Shown: positions 8,964 to 17,612 of the stretch, one piece after another
Numbering within the stretch: the stretch's first letter is position 1
How the letters are laid out: each line of letters starts with the position of its first letter
DNA from: Acidobacteriota bacterium
GTDB taxonomy: Bacteria > Acidobacteriota > Terriglobia > Terriglobales > Acidobacteriaceae
Assembly: GCA_003225175.1 (NCBI GenBank)
Contig: QIBA01000031.1
Span: 1 to 64,000, forward strand
Length of the DNA: 64,000 nucleotides
Direction of reading: 5' to 3'
The notes under the pieces: model-generated
The model's database searches: none
Told to the model about the DNA's origin: nothing
What the model saw: the letters and a program-made list of their open reading frames with translations, nothing else
Position numbers and translations under genes: made by a program

Positions 8964-9501
8964 CGACGGTGATCTCCGGCAGCTTCTTTCGTGCCGAACG
9001 GCTCTCACGCACGGTTTTTAGAATCTCTTCTTCCGAGATGTCGCGCAGGTCGGCGGCGGCCTTCTGAACACTCCGCAAGAAATCCTTCCTCCATCCAGCC
9101 CTCTTTCGGCCCTTGGGAAGATCCTTGTAAGCCGACGCCAGAGGAATCTGTTTTTCCAATTCCCGTGCCAAGGAGCGAACCGGAATCTTAATTTCCACGG
9201 CATCGGTACCGTTAAGCGGACGAGAGCGAAGGCAGATGTCCCCCAAATCGCCCATTTTGGATTTGCCGAGATTCTTCGAAAGTACCTCGGTGAATCTGGC
9301 CAGGAGATCACTCGAACTGCCGAGGGTTTCCTTGAGATAAAAAGCCACTTTCGCTTCTAAGAGGAGATTCCTGTCAAACCAGCATACAGCGTTGCGACGT
9401 GCAGGACGGATGACCCCCAGCTGTACCAAGTTTTGAAGGTCTTTTGGCGGCACTCCCAGCACAGCGCTGGCCTGCTTGAGTTTGAGTGTAAGGCTTTGCA
9501 T
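8935..9501 (-). CDS. putative antitoxin with N-terminal helix-turn-helix
   Basis: 188 residues. The first 60 look like a MerR/excisionase-like helix-turn-helix (LKQASAVLGVPPKDLQNLVQLGVIRPARR), the middle is mixed, and the last 60 are basic and helical, ending just before the PIN toxin on the same strand with overlap. Position directly upstream of a PIN gene and the DNA-binding start suggest an antitoxin that also represses the operon. The family is not one I can name. AT-rich DNA (gatggcgtttatataaaaag) lies right upstream of the start at 9501 and could hold the promoter. Confidence 0.55.
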   Translation of the reverse strand: MQSLTLKLKQASAVLGVPPKDLQNLVQLGVIRPARRNAVCWFDRNLLLEAKVAFYLKETLGSSSDLLARFTEVLSKNLGKSKMGDLGDICLRSRPLNGTDAVEIKIPVRSLARELEKQIPLASAYKDLPKGRKRAGWRKDFLRSVQKAAADLRDISEEEILKTVRESRSARKKLPEITVVARSKKQTA

Positions 9502-9675
9502 TTTGATTAACCATCTAAAGATTAGATGGCGTTTATATAAAAAGCAAGCGTTGTTTAAGGAGGGGCAACCTGATTGTTACGGACTGGATCGCTCGCCGAA
9601 GTCGCCTAAAGCGGTCACCGATTGTTAGGGTGATTGGGTCGCTATGCTCAAATCCAACCCCGAGATTATGGAGCA

Positions 9676-9717
9676 CGGGATCGTGGCGTTCCGATCTTTA
9701 GTAATACCACAATCCCG
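9676..9717. repeat. inverted repeat downstream of the ABC1 kinase gene
   Basis: Arms CGGGATCGTGG (9676-9686) and CCACAATCCCG (9707-9717) match at 10 of 11 positions around a 20-base loop, about 30 bp past the stop of the minus-strand kinase gene. No T-run follows on either strand, so a rho-independent terminator is doubtful. It may be an mRNA 3' stem. Confidence 0.4.
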
Positions 9718-9746
9718 GCCCGTAATCATCCCGTCACCATGAAGAA

Positions 9747-11048
9747 TTACTGCCAACGTCTAACGATCGCGCTCGTATGCACGCGCGCTTGCAGCCGATG
9801 AAGCGAGTGATATAAGCCCGTTTCGGCACGCGATAGAAAGACACATTCCGGAGTGGCGCCGCGACTGTTAGCTAGATTGGTCGCTTGCCGCATGTATTCG
9901 CGGATGAAAGCTGCGTCCGCGAAATCGATCGCGAGGTGTTCCTTCTCTCGCTCCGGAGGGTACACCTTGCGATAGAACGTCTCGACAAATCGCACCAGCG
10001 CGCGCCTGGTGGACTGGTTCAACCGATTGCCGAACATCCGATAGCGCTGCTCGAGGAGCCGCTGAAATCCCGCGGACTCAGAGCTGCCTGGATACAAGTA
10101 CATCGCCCTGAGGTTCGCCGCGAATTCCGGACTCAGCCGCTTTACGCATCCGAAATCCACGAGCCCGATCGTGCCGTCGCTGCGGAATAGATAGTTTCCC
10201 CAGTGGGGATCAGCGTGAAACGCCTCTACTTTCAGCACTTGAAAATAGTAGAGCTCGAACACTCGTTCACCTATTTTGTCCCTCAGCGCTTGTGACGGCT
10301 TTGTCGCGAGAAAGGTGTCTAAGTGCATGCCCTGAAGTAGAGACATAGTCAATACGCGCTCGCTCGAATAGTCCGGAAAAATCTGCGGAACCTCGACATA
10401 GAGCAGCGGCTTCAACTTCTTCCGCAAGAATGCAGTGTTATTTGCCTCGACACGGTAATCAGTCTCCTCTAGGAATTGACGCTCAAGCTCATCCAGCACT
10501 TCCGGAGGCAGATGCTTCGACCACTGCGCTGGCTTCGATGCCGTCCGAAACCAGCTAAAATCGGCCTTGATCGCCTCGCGGATCGCTGGATACTGCACTT
10601 TCACCGCGACCGCCTGCCCATTCTTCGTTACCGCCTTATGGACTTGGCCGAGTGAGGCTGCCGCGAACGGCTCTATCGCGAACTGCTTGAACATCTGCTC
10701 TGGTTCGCGAGAAAATTCGGCGCGGAACATCGCACGCACGAGAGATGCATGCATAGGTGGCGCGCTCATCTGTAATGACGTTAGCTCGGCGAGCGCCTCA
10801 TCAGGCAAGAGCCCGGCCTGCAAGCTCAACGTTTGTCCAAGCTTCATTGCTGGCCCGCGAAGCTTTGCCATCCGAGCCGTCATGCGCCGGCCGGCCTTCG
10901 CGTGCGTTTGCTTCAACGCCCGCTGCCGGGCGTTTTCATCCAGAAAGATTCTTTGCGCGAAATACCCGAGATAGCTGCCGGTCACGCCGGCGGTCATGCT
11001 AGCCATTTGGAGCGCCCGTTTGACCGCCTCTCGGTTCTTCGCCATCAA
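9747..11048 (-). CDS. ABC1/UbiB-family atypical protein kinase
   Basis: 433 residues, the size of short bacterial ABC1 (AarF/UbiB/ADCK) proteins. Signature parts are in order: KLRGPAMKLGQTLSLQ (the KxGQ motif unique to the family), AAASLGQVHKA (Ala-rich nucleotide loop), VAVKVQYP (the lysine), EAFHADPHWGNYLF (catalytic loop, D-x-x-x-N) and GLVDFGCVKR (DFG metal site). Family members support ubiquinone or other isoprenoid-lipid metabolism through ATPase activity. Start ATG at 11048 overlaps the TetR stop by 4 bp (ATGA), so the two are translationally coupled and the kinase is probably under TetR control. Confidence 0.93.
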   Translation of the reverse strand: MMAKNREAVKRALQMASMTAGVTGSYLGYFAQRIFLDENARQRALKQTHAKAGRRMTARMAKLRGPAMKLGQTLSLQAGLLPDEALAELTSLQMSAPPMHASLVRAMFRAEFSREPEQMFKQFAIEPFAAASLGQVHKAVTKNGQAVAVKVQYPAIREAIKADFSWFRTASKPAQWSKHLPPEVLDELERQFLEETDYRVEANNTAFLRKKLKPLLYVEVPQIFPDYSSERVLTMSLLQGMHLDTFLATKPSQALRDKIGERVFELYYFQVLKVEAFHADPHWGNYLFRSDGTIGLVDFGCVKRLSPEFAANLRAMYLYPGSSESAGFQRLLEQRYRMFGNRLNQSTRRALVRFVETFYRKVYPPEREKEHLAIDFADAAFIREYMRQATNLANSRGATPECVFLSRAETGLYHSLHRLQARVHTSAIVRRWQ

Positions 11049-11713
11049 GCCCCCGGAACGAACAGCGCCACCCCGGCCTTCAATGACCGATCGACGAATG
11101 CGATCGTGTTTTGTTTTCCGGGTGACTTGTCATTCAGCCAATAGAGGAGCGCGCCCAGGTAGTAGATCCAGAACGCTTGCGCCGCCCAGGCCTGTACCGG
11201 CGTGCGGTTCCGGCGACGCAGCGATGACGCAATCAACTCTTCAACGAAACCAAGATAGCGTGCTCGCATCGACAGAGCCCGCGCGCTGAACGCAAGCGGC
11301 GAACCCGGCCGCAGCGCCTCTAACAGCGCAGCCCATATAAATCGCTCGTGCTTTGCCAGATACTCAAACTGGTACTGCAGAAGCGCAAAGAGTTTCTCGT
11401 CCAGTCGTGCACGGGCGAGGCGCCTGTTTGCGCGGACCGCAGTGATCGCGTGCTCCACTTCTTCCTCGAAAAAGAATAGTGCAATCTCCTCTTTCGTCCG
11501 GAAGTAGTTAAAAATGGTGCCTTCGGCGATCCCTGCCGCACGCGCGATCTGTTTGGTGGTGGTCGCGTCGAAGCCCCGCCGTTGAAACAGCCGCAGAGTC
11601 GCCTGCAGAATCTTCCGCTGAGTTGCAGCCTTAGTCTCAGCCCGCTTGCCAGTTTGACGTTTGGGTCGACGTCGCGATCGCGCCTTTCTTGACCTCGGCT
11701 TTTCTCGTGTCAC
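11045..11713 (-). CDS. TetR-family transcriptional repressor
   Basis: 222 residues from a GTG at 11713. After a very basic 28-residue lead the TetR helix-turn-helix is clear: RKILQATLRLFQRRGFDATT, TKQIARAAGIAEGTIFNYFRTKEE. The C-terminal part is helical, as expected for a ligand and dimer domain; the ligand is unknown. Two 14-bp palindromes lie 6 bp upstream of the start, so it most likely represses its own operon with the ABC1 kinase. No ribosome-binding site is evident before the GTG; the message may be leaderless. Confidence 0.92.
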   Translation of the reverse strand: MTREKPRSRKARSRRRPKRQTGKRAETKAATQRKILQATLRLFQRRGFDATTTKQIARAAGIAEGTIFNYFRTKEEIALFFFEEEVEHAITAVRANRRLARARLDEKLFALLQYQFEYLAKHERFIWAALLEALRPGSPLAFSARALSMRARYLGFVEELIASSLRRRNRTPVQAWAAQAFWIYYLGALLYWLNDKSPGKQNTIAFVDRSLKAGVALFVPGA

Positions 11714-11718
11714 AATAG

Positions 11719-11753
11719 ATGAGTATACTCATTATTATCATGAGCATGCTCAT
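11719..11753. promoter_or_regulatory. twin palindromic TetR operator
   Basis: ATGAGTATACTCAT (11719-11732) and ATGAGCATGCTCAT (11740-11753) are both perfect 14-bp palindromes, differ only at the two central-flanking bases, and are spaced 21 bp centre to centre, two helical turns. They lie directly upstream of the tetR start, so two dimers could bind on one face. Consensus half-site ATGAG(T/C)A. Confidence 0.8.
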
Positions 11754-11830
11754 ATTTGTAAATGCCGCTTCTTACTAAATGCGGATAGCTGCTAAACTGC
11801 CTCCCCGAGGCTGAGATAGGATTAACTGCC

Positions 11831-12232
11831 ATGCGTAAAGCTTCTGTCGTCCTGCTGACCCTGAGCTATTTCGTGCTCGTCAACGGGCGAATTGCGCGGT
11901 TGCTGCACGGCCGTCCGTTTGTCAGCGAGCATGTCATGCCTGGAATAGCAATGCCCGCCGCGCAGCCTGGCGCCGCAGCGTGGGAGAATGCGCTCATCTT
12001 CTCACTCGCCTTTGTCGGCGTTGTGCTGGCTCTGATCCCGCTACGTCGTGGCGAGCGATGGGCAGGGTGGACCTCTGCCGCGGTGTGGGCAGTCTTGGGC
12101 GGAACGCGCTTCGCGACTGATCCGCAGTGTCTACAAGTCTTAGACGTACATCGGCACGGATGTCATACGTTCGTGATTGCGCTAGTGGTGGCGGTGGCGG
12201 GGTTGGTGTGCATAGCAATCAAAGCGTACTGA
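11831..12232 (+). CDS. small integral membrane protein, unknown
   Basis: 133 residues with four hydrophobic segments (about 5-20, 52-70, 80-95, 113-131), short loops, and an extracytoplasmic loop with two cysteines (DPQCLQVLDVHRHGC). No family recognised. Divergent from tetR across 117 bp that include the twin operator, so it may also respond to the repressor. Confidence 0.6.
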   Translation: MRKASVVLLTLSYFVLVNGRIARLLHGRPFVSEHVMPGIAMPAAQPGAAAWENALIFSLAFVGVVLALIPLRRGERWAGWTSAAVWAVLGGTRFATDPQCLQVLDVHRHGCHTFVIALVVAVAGLVCIAIKAY

Positions 12233-12340
12233 GAATTCGCCGATGTGCTTTAAATCAATGAAAATTGACGAGAAATACACAACTCATTGGCACTTGCTGT
12301 TAGAGGATGGTGAGCGTTCAAGGAGAGCGAAGGTGACAAG

Positions 12341-12652
12341 GTGAGCCGTGGGTGTGGCAAACGCGTTATCCTGACCACCCATGGGACGCTTGGGGATCTG
12401 CATCCCTATCTCGCGATTGCTCTTGAATTACAAAGACGTGGCCACAGGCCCGTCAATCTGGATGGGCAGCAATGTAAGCGGAGGGCCTGCCCCTCGATTT
12501 TGCTGAGATGTACTCCGTTAGCTGAAGACAAATATCCAAAAATGGGAATTGGATCTGAGCCAAGTCGCGCAAATCAAAGAAGGCTGGAAGAGTTAATTGA
12601 TCTTTATCCTCGAACGGTTAGTGACGGTCATTTTGCGCATGTGGCCGACTAG
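12341..12652 (+). pseudogene. remnant of a family-28/UGT-type glycosyltransferase
   Basis: The start KRVILTTHGTLGDLHPYLAIALELQRRGHRPV is the glycine-rich N-terminal motif of UGT/rhamnosyltransferase-like enzymes. After that the frame is lost. A neighbouring frame shows AEGLPLDFAEMYS, the next conserved stretch, so at least one indel occurred, and nothing of the C-terminal sugar-nucleotide domain remains. A GTG start behind AAGGAG is still present. Confidence 0.7.
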
Positions 12653-12773
12653 AAAGGGAACTCATGGACAAAACATAGCGGGGGACAACCCAACTCTTCT
12701 TCCAGCGGGCTTATTTATTGCAGACGCACACGTTTATCGCATCTTCGACTAAACTTCATTCGAAAGCGTTCTA

Positions 12774-14507
12774 ATGTCCGAACTAACGCGCCGCAAAGTC
12801 TTGGCGGCCCTCTCATTTGCTGCTGCAGGATGCTGCGCTAGCCTTGCTGAGATGCAGTTCTCATCCTGGAACGCATCCACCAACTCAAATTTTTTACTAC
12901 CAGCCAAAGGCAGAGGGCTGTTCGAGGAAGTCCCATCTACAATCAGCGGGATCAATTGGCGGCACGTGAACGGCCGGTCACAGCAATACTATTTGCCCGA
13001 GACTACGGGAGCAGGCTGCGCATTCCTCGACTACGACAATGATGGCTGGATGGACATCTATCTCGTAAACAGCGGAAAGTGCGATTTCTTCGCACCGGAT
13101 CCTCCGCTTCGCAATGCGCTCTACCGCAACAACCGAAACGGGACCTTCACCGATGTGACCGAAAAGGCTGGCGTAGCGGCAGGCGGATATGGCATGGGAG
13201 TTGCCGTTGGGGACTACGATGCGGACGGATGGCCAGATCTATACGTGAGCCAATACGGGCGCAGCATTCTCTATCGCAACAATCGCGACGGAACGTTCAC
13301 GGACGTGACCGAAAAGGCCGGTGTAACGGCTCCGGGCTGGGCATCCAGTGCGGTGTGGTTCGACTACGACAATGATGGGAAGTTGGATCTCTTCGTGTGT
13401 CGTTTCGTGGATTTCGACAAGTCCAAAAACAAATTTTGCGGCAACGAGCACACTGGCGAGCGCTACTATTGCATACCGAATGCGTATGAACCTGCTCGCA
13501 GCTGGCTGTTCCACAACAACGGCGACGGCACTTTCACGGATGTGAGTCTTGAGTCAGGTATCGGCAAAGTCCCGGGAAAAGCGTGGGGAGTGGTTGCTAC
13601 TGACGTGAACAATGATGGTTTGATAGATCTGTTTGTGGCCAACGACACAGTTGCGAACTTCCTCTTCGTGAATAAAGGTAACAGCAAGTTTCAGGAAATG
13701 GGACTCGAGGCGGGAGTTGGGTATAGCCAGGATGGTCGCACGCGTTCCGGAATGGGAGTAGATTCGGCAGACTTCGACCAGGACGGTTGGCAAGACCTAT
13801 TCGTCACAAACGTCGATCAGGAAATGTATTCGATCTACCACAACAGTCACGACCTTACTTTCGATGATCTCGCCGGACCGATGGGCCTTGGACGTTTGAC
13901 GCGGCTGATGAGCGGCTGGGGCCTGAAGTTTTTCGATTATGACAACGACGGGAACGTCGATTTGTTCATTGCCAACGGTCATCCTGATGACAAGATCGAG
14001 CAGCACTCCACGCACGTGACCTACCGAGAGCCGCTGCTGCTTTTCCGCAACAATGGGAAGGATCTTGAGAATGTAAGCGCCAATGCTGGTCCAGCTTTCA
14101 CTCAGAGTTTCGCCGCCCGTGGCATGGCGATCGGCGACTTCAACAATGACGGCGCGGTGGATGTTGTGGTGGCAGTGAATGATGGGCCCCCGCTTTTGTT
14201 GAGAAACACCGCGGCAGCTGGCAATCACTGGCTGGGTGTGCGCCTCATCGGTAAGAAGGTGAACCCGGACGCGATCGGCGCAAGAATTACGTGGCAGGCA
14301 GGCGACTTAAAACGCAGCAGATTAAAAGTCGGTGGGGGCAGTTATCTGTCATCCCACGACCCGCGTGAAGTGCTGGGCATCGGCAAGCGCACGAAGATCG
14401 ATAGGCTCGACATCCGATGGCCGCAACCCAGCGGCCGCGTGGAAACGTTCACAGATGTTCCCATTGATCGATACATCACAATCGTGGAAGGCGCCGGCAT
14501 TAAGTAA
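12774..14507 (+). CDS. CRTAC1-type exported protein with VCBS/FG-GAP repeats and UnbV domain
   Basis: 577 residues. The start [17 protein letters not shown] could be a Tat signal (twin Arg) with a lipobox. Seven calcium-binding D-x-D-x-D-G motifs follow at regular spacing (for example [42 protein letters not shown]), predicting a seven-bladed propeller. The end is an ASPIC/UnbV domain ([12 protein letters not shown], then [18 protein letters not shown] and IRWPSG-like [13 protein letters not shown]). Proteins of this family are surface or periplasmic, of unknown function. Convergent with the cytochrome gene 65 bp away; a paralogue is at 15795. A decayed glycosyltransferase lies upstream. Confidence 0.92.
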   Translation: MSELTRRKVLAALSFAAAGCCASLAEMQFSSWNASTNSNFLLPAKGRGLFEEVPSTISGINWRHVNGRSQQYYLPETTGAGCAFLDYDNDGWMDIYLVNSGKCDFFAPDPPLRNALYRNNRNGTFTDVTEKAGVAAGGYGMGVAVGDYDADGWPDLYVSQYGRSILYRNNRDGTFTDVTEKAGVTAPGWASSAVWFDYDNDGKLDLFVCRFVDFDKSKNKFCGNEHTGERYYCIPNAYEPARSWLFHNNGDGTFTDVSLESGIGKVPGKAWGVVATDVNNDGLIDLFVANDTVANFLFVNKGNSKFQEMGLEAGVGYSQDGRTRSGMGVDSADFDQDGWQDLFVTNVDQEMYSIYHNSHDLTFDDLAGPMGLGRLTRLMSGWGLKFFDYDNDGNVDLFIANGHPDDKIEQHSTHVTYREPLLLFRNNGKDLENVSANAGPAFTQSFAARGMAIGDFNNDGAVDVVVAVNDGPPLLLRNTAAAGNHWLGVRLIGKKVNPDAIGARITWQAGDLKRSRLKVGGGSYLSSHDPREVLGIGKRTKIDRLDIRWPQPSGRVETFTDVPIDRYITIVEGAGIK

Positions 14508-14572
14508 AGATCCGATGTCGGCTGCTCGGGCTCGAACCAAATCGGCTTTGTTTTTGGTTTGTAAATCGATGA

Positions 14573-15826
14573 CTAGACCGGATACTTCTCGCCAGGACGT
14601 GCAACGCGGATGCGGTGGTCCGTGAACTGAAAGTGTGCGCCAGGTAATTCCACCTTCGGCATGTGACAGCTCACGCATCCGTCTTTCCCTACAGGACATG
14701 CTCTCGCGAGGTCGCTTGCAGGCGATCGTTTACCTGCCGATTTGGAAGATTGATTTGCTGCGCTGACGGCAGTCCTACGGACGGAATGACAACTCGAGCA
14801 GTTTGCGTCGTAGGCGACAGCGTCCTTGTTTAGATCGACATGAGGATCATGGCAGGCTGTGCAGGCAAAATGCGGATCGCTCGTGCTGTGGCCACGGCTG
14901 CTTGCCATACGGTAAGGCTGAAAGCGCACATTATTGATGCCTCCCAAATCGGGCATCATTCCGACAGTGTCAGCGCTGCGGTGGCAAGCTCCGCAGAATT
15001 GCTGCGATAAAGTGTCTGGATCGACGTTTTTGGGATTGAAAATATACGTACCGTCCCCGCTGCCAGTGCGCATCGCGACAACGTGGGTTGCCCCCGGTCC
15101 GTGACATGCTTCACAGGAGACACCGGGCATCAGATGCTCAAGATTTAGTTTCTTATCCACAAGCGCTCCGGTTCCATGGCAGCTGAAGCAGTTCCGCGCT
15201 TCATCGCTGTTGATGTCACGACCGAATGCTTCTTCGAGAGTTGGCGCAGAGCTCTGGACATCTCCGATGGTCCAATCCAGGCGATCAATGCGGGAGTAGT
15301 AGCTCACCCGACCCTCGTAGAGCTTGCCGTGGTGCTGCAAAACGTAGGTCTGTGCGACATAGCCATTCCCAAATGCGTACAGGACGGGCTCAATTATGGT
15401 GTTCTCCCCATCTGTGACCCAGAAAAAAGCCTTGCCATCCGCATATGAGATCTCGTAAGAGTATTTTTCGAAGCTGAACTGCATTCGGGGATGAGATTTA
15501 AGCACAGCGCTGGCTTCGGGCTTGAGCAGCGCATGTTCCATTGCAGTATGAGAGCGGGACTTTTGAGCGTGACATCCGGCGCACACTTCACGTCCGACAA
15601 ACTGTTCACCGGGCATCTCCATTCGCGGACGGAAATGCAAGAAAGGATCGGAAGTGTGCGGCGCCGCCTGTGAAAAACCAAAACAGGAACACGCGAGCAG
15701 GCAAAGGGCCTCCGAGAAGAACAGGAAGAGAAACGACCTGAGCCGAGCGAGAGTTTGCAAGACCCTCGTGATCAAGCTGGCGCAACTTCCGGAGCTACTG
15801 ATTGAGCACTCCTTGCCCTTCGACAA
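14573..15826 (-). CDS. heptahaem c-type cytochrome
   Basis: 417 residues including a hydrophobic export segment (about 30-52). Seven CXXCH haem sites are visible: CAGCH, CFSCH, CEACH, CGACH, CTACH, CSSCH and CVSCH. Other histidines, such as HVDLNKD after CHDPH, could be distal ligands. Spacing recalls the multihaem cytochromes related to cytochrome c554 and NrfB-type carriers, but no catalytic CXXCK is seen. It should carry electrons in the periplasm or at the outer membrane. It overlaps the end of the CRTAC1 gene by 32 bp, beginning with TTG (15826) or an internal TTG; translation is probably coupled. Last gene of a five-gene minus-strand run. Confidence 0.9.
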   Translation of the reverse strand: MSKGKECSISSSGSCASLITRVLQTLARLRSFLFLFFSEALCLLACSCFGFSQAAPHTSDPFLHFRPRMEMPGEQFVGREVCAGCHAQKSRSHTAMEHALLKPEASAVLKSHPRMQFSFEKYSYEISYADGKAFFWVTDGENTIIEPVLYAFGNGYVAQTYVLQHHGKLYEGRVSYYSRIDRLDWTIGDVQSSAPTLEEAFGRDINSDEARNCFSCHGTGALVDKKLNLEHLMPGVSCEACHGPGATHVVAMRTGSGDGTYIFNPKNVDPDTLSQQFCGACHRSADTVGMMPDLGGINNVRFQPYRMASSRGHSTSDPHFACTACHDPHVDLNKDAVAYDANCSSCHSVRRTAVSAANQSSKSAGKRSPASDLARACPVGKDGCVSCHMPKVELPGAHFQFTDHRIRVARPGEKYPV

Positions 15827-17612
15827 CGGTAAAGAAACGATTGACTTCGAAAGCCCCTATTTCTTCCCTCCTGCCACTCGGCCAATAGATCTCAACCTTG
15901 TCCACCTTTGTAGCTGGCCCCAAGCCAAAGTGAATGCGTTGATCGGAAGTTGAGCCGTAGCTACCTCCGCTGATCACGTCGCCGCGTTGCCTGATAGCAC
16001 TTGCGGTTACGAAGACCCTTGCTCCGACAGCGTCGCGTGGACTCTTAGCACCTCCGACTAGCTTGAAAGCAATCCAGTGGTTGTCATTCTCTACCACATT
16101 GCGCAGGAGAGTCGGAGCAGTGTCCATGTTGTTCAGCATTACGTCAATGTGACCATCATTGAAGATGTCGCCAAAAGCGGCTCCCCGTGCTGGAATCACA
16201 TCTGCGAGTCCGCTTCCGGTTGCGGGAGATACCTCCATGAACTTCTTTGCGTCGATGCTGCGAAACAGCAATGGCCGCTGCGCCCACGTTGTTCCCCAAT
16301 CACGTTGATCTACCCAGGGATACACGTGGCCGTTAGCTACGAAGAGATCCAGCAGTCCGTCATTGTCAAAGTCGATGAAGCCTGTTCCCCAGCCCAGAAA
16401 GGGTATAGTCGCGCTACCCAGCCCAGTTTGGAACGTTACCTCAGAGAACGTCATATTGCCGTCGTTACGGTAAAGTGTATTGTAGTCATCCGAAAACACA
16501 GTCACATAGAGATCCGCTTTGCCGTCGCGATTGTAGTCACCGACTGCAATGCCCATAGAGGCTTGAGCGAGTCCCGTATCGGTGAGCGCAAAACCAGACA
16601 GGTAGCTCATGTCTTCAAAAGTCCCATCATGACGATTGCGGTAGAGGTATCGGGGAACTGAGTCGTTCGCCACAACGAGATCGAGCCAACCATCGTCGTC
16701 CAGATCCACAAAGACCGAGGCGAGGCCATAATAGCCCTGCGGATCGGAGACTCCAGCCTTTTTACTCACGTCTGTAAATGTGCCATCACCGTTGTTGTGG
16801 AAGAGGTGATCGCTCTCGCCGGGCAGACCGCGCGGACCACACATCGAAGTAACGCCGCGGAACTGGCACGCACTTGCTGGAATGCCGGCTTGTCCCGGAA
16901 TGGGCGGATGATCGGAATCAAACTTCACATAGCCAGGAACAAACAGATCCAGCAGGCCATCGTGGTCGTAGTCACCCCAAGTGGGTCCGGTCGACCACCC
17001 TCCGAGAGCAACGCCCGCTTTCTCAGTCACGTCGGTAAAGGTTCCATTGTGATTGTTGTGATATAGACGGTTCTTACCGTAGTTCGCGACATAGATGTCT
17101 GACCAGCCGTCGTTATCGTAGTCCGCGACGGCCACGCCAAATCCCCATCGTTCGTTGGCGACCCCCGCTTTGGCTGTAACGTCGGTGAAGGTTCCATCGT
17201 GATTGTTGTGGAACAGCATCGCCTTCGGAGCTAATTCCTTGCCCTTCAATGCAGCAAACGTGGAACCATTAAGCAGATAAATGTCGAGCCAGCCATCATT
17301 GTCGTAATCCAGCAGGGCGACGCCTGAACCAGGAGTTTCCAGGATTCTCTTCTTCTCTGTTCCTCCGGAACGATGTTGAAATTTATCGAGTCCTGCATCT
17401 TTGGTTGCATTGAGAAATACGATAGGGGCGTCAGTGACGAACCCACCTGCGGTGATCGGACGCGACTGCGTGTCTTTAATGGCTGGATGAGGGGTGCCGG
17501 TAGAAACTCCCGTCGATTCTGGCTGTTGTGGTTTGCGGCTTTCGATCTCCTGAGGAAAAACAGGGCAGCACAACGTCGCTAGAACGAGCGTCACGACGAT
17601 AAGCCTGCTCAA
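15795..17612 (-). CDS. CRTAC1-type exported protein, second copy
   Basis: 605 residues with a signal peptide (1-20, ending CPVFPQ). Seven D-x-D-x-D-G-type repeats (DYDNDGWLDIYLLN, DYDHDGLLDLFVPG, DLDDDGWLDLVVAN, DYNRDGKADLYVTV and others) predict a Ca-binding propeller; the last repeat has DIFNDG. The UnbV domain closes the protein (NHWIAFKLVGG, GGSYGSTSDQRIHFGLG, IYWPSGRREEI). Starts with TTG overlapping the TGA of the TPR gene upstream (TTGA), so they are coupled. Paralogue of the gene at 12774, which lacks the preceding TPR genes. Confidence 0.92.
   Translation of the reverse strand: MSRLIVVTLVLATLCCPVFPQEIESRKPQQPESTGVSTGTPHPAIKDTQSRPITAGGFVTDAPIVFLNATKDAGLDKFQHRSGGTEKKRILETPGSGVALLDYDNDGWLDIYLLNGSTFAALKGKELAPKAMLFHNNHDGTFTDVTAKAGVANERWGFGVAVADYDNDGWSDIYVANYGKNRLYHNNHNGTFTDVTEKAGVALGGWSTGPTWGDYDHDGLLDLFVPGYVKFDSDHPPIPGQAGIPASACQFRGVTSMCGPRGLPGESDHLFHNNGDGTFTDVSKKAGVSDPQGYYGLASVFVDLDDDGWLDLVVANDSVPRYLYRNRHDGTFEDMSYLSGFALTDTGLAQASMGIAVGDYNRDGKADLYVTVFSDDYNTLYRNDGNMTFSEVTFQTGLGSATIPFLGWGTGFIDFDNDGLLDLFVANGHVYPWVDQRDWGTTWAQRPLLFRSIDAKKFMEVSPATGSGLADVIPARGAAFGDIFNDGHIDVMLNNMDTAPTLLRNVVENDNHWIAFKLVGGAKSPRDAVGARVFVTASAIRQRGDVISGGSYGSTSDQRIHFGLGPATKVDKVEIYWPSGRREEIGAFEVNRFFTVVEGQGVLNQ

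Noticed and set aside
12774-14507. Calcium-repeat protein as an integrin or haemolysin-type toxin
   Set aside because: The repeats are VCBS/FG-GAP with a UnbV end, not RTX nonapeptides, and there is no type I secretion gene nearby.
14508-14572. Terminator between the convergent CRTAC1 and cytochrome genes
   Set aside because: AACCAAA and TTTGGTT could pair, but the loop is long and no firm stem plus T-run is present.
13020-17300. Regular near-repeats of gac-tac-gac-aat-gat DNA as a CRISPR or tandem array
   Set aside because: They are codons for the D-x-D-x-D-G motifs in the CRTAC1 proteins and are not equally spaced with unique spacers.
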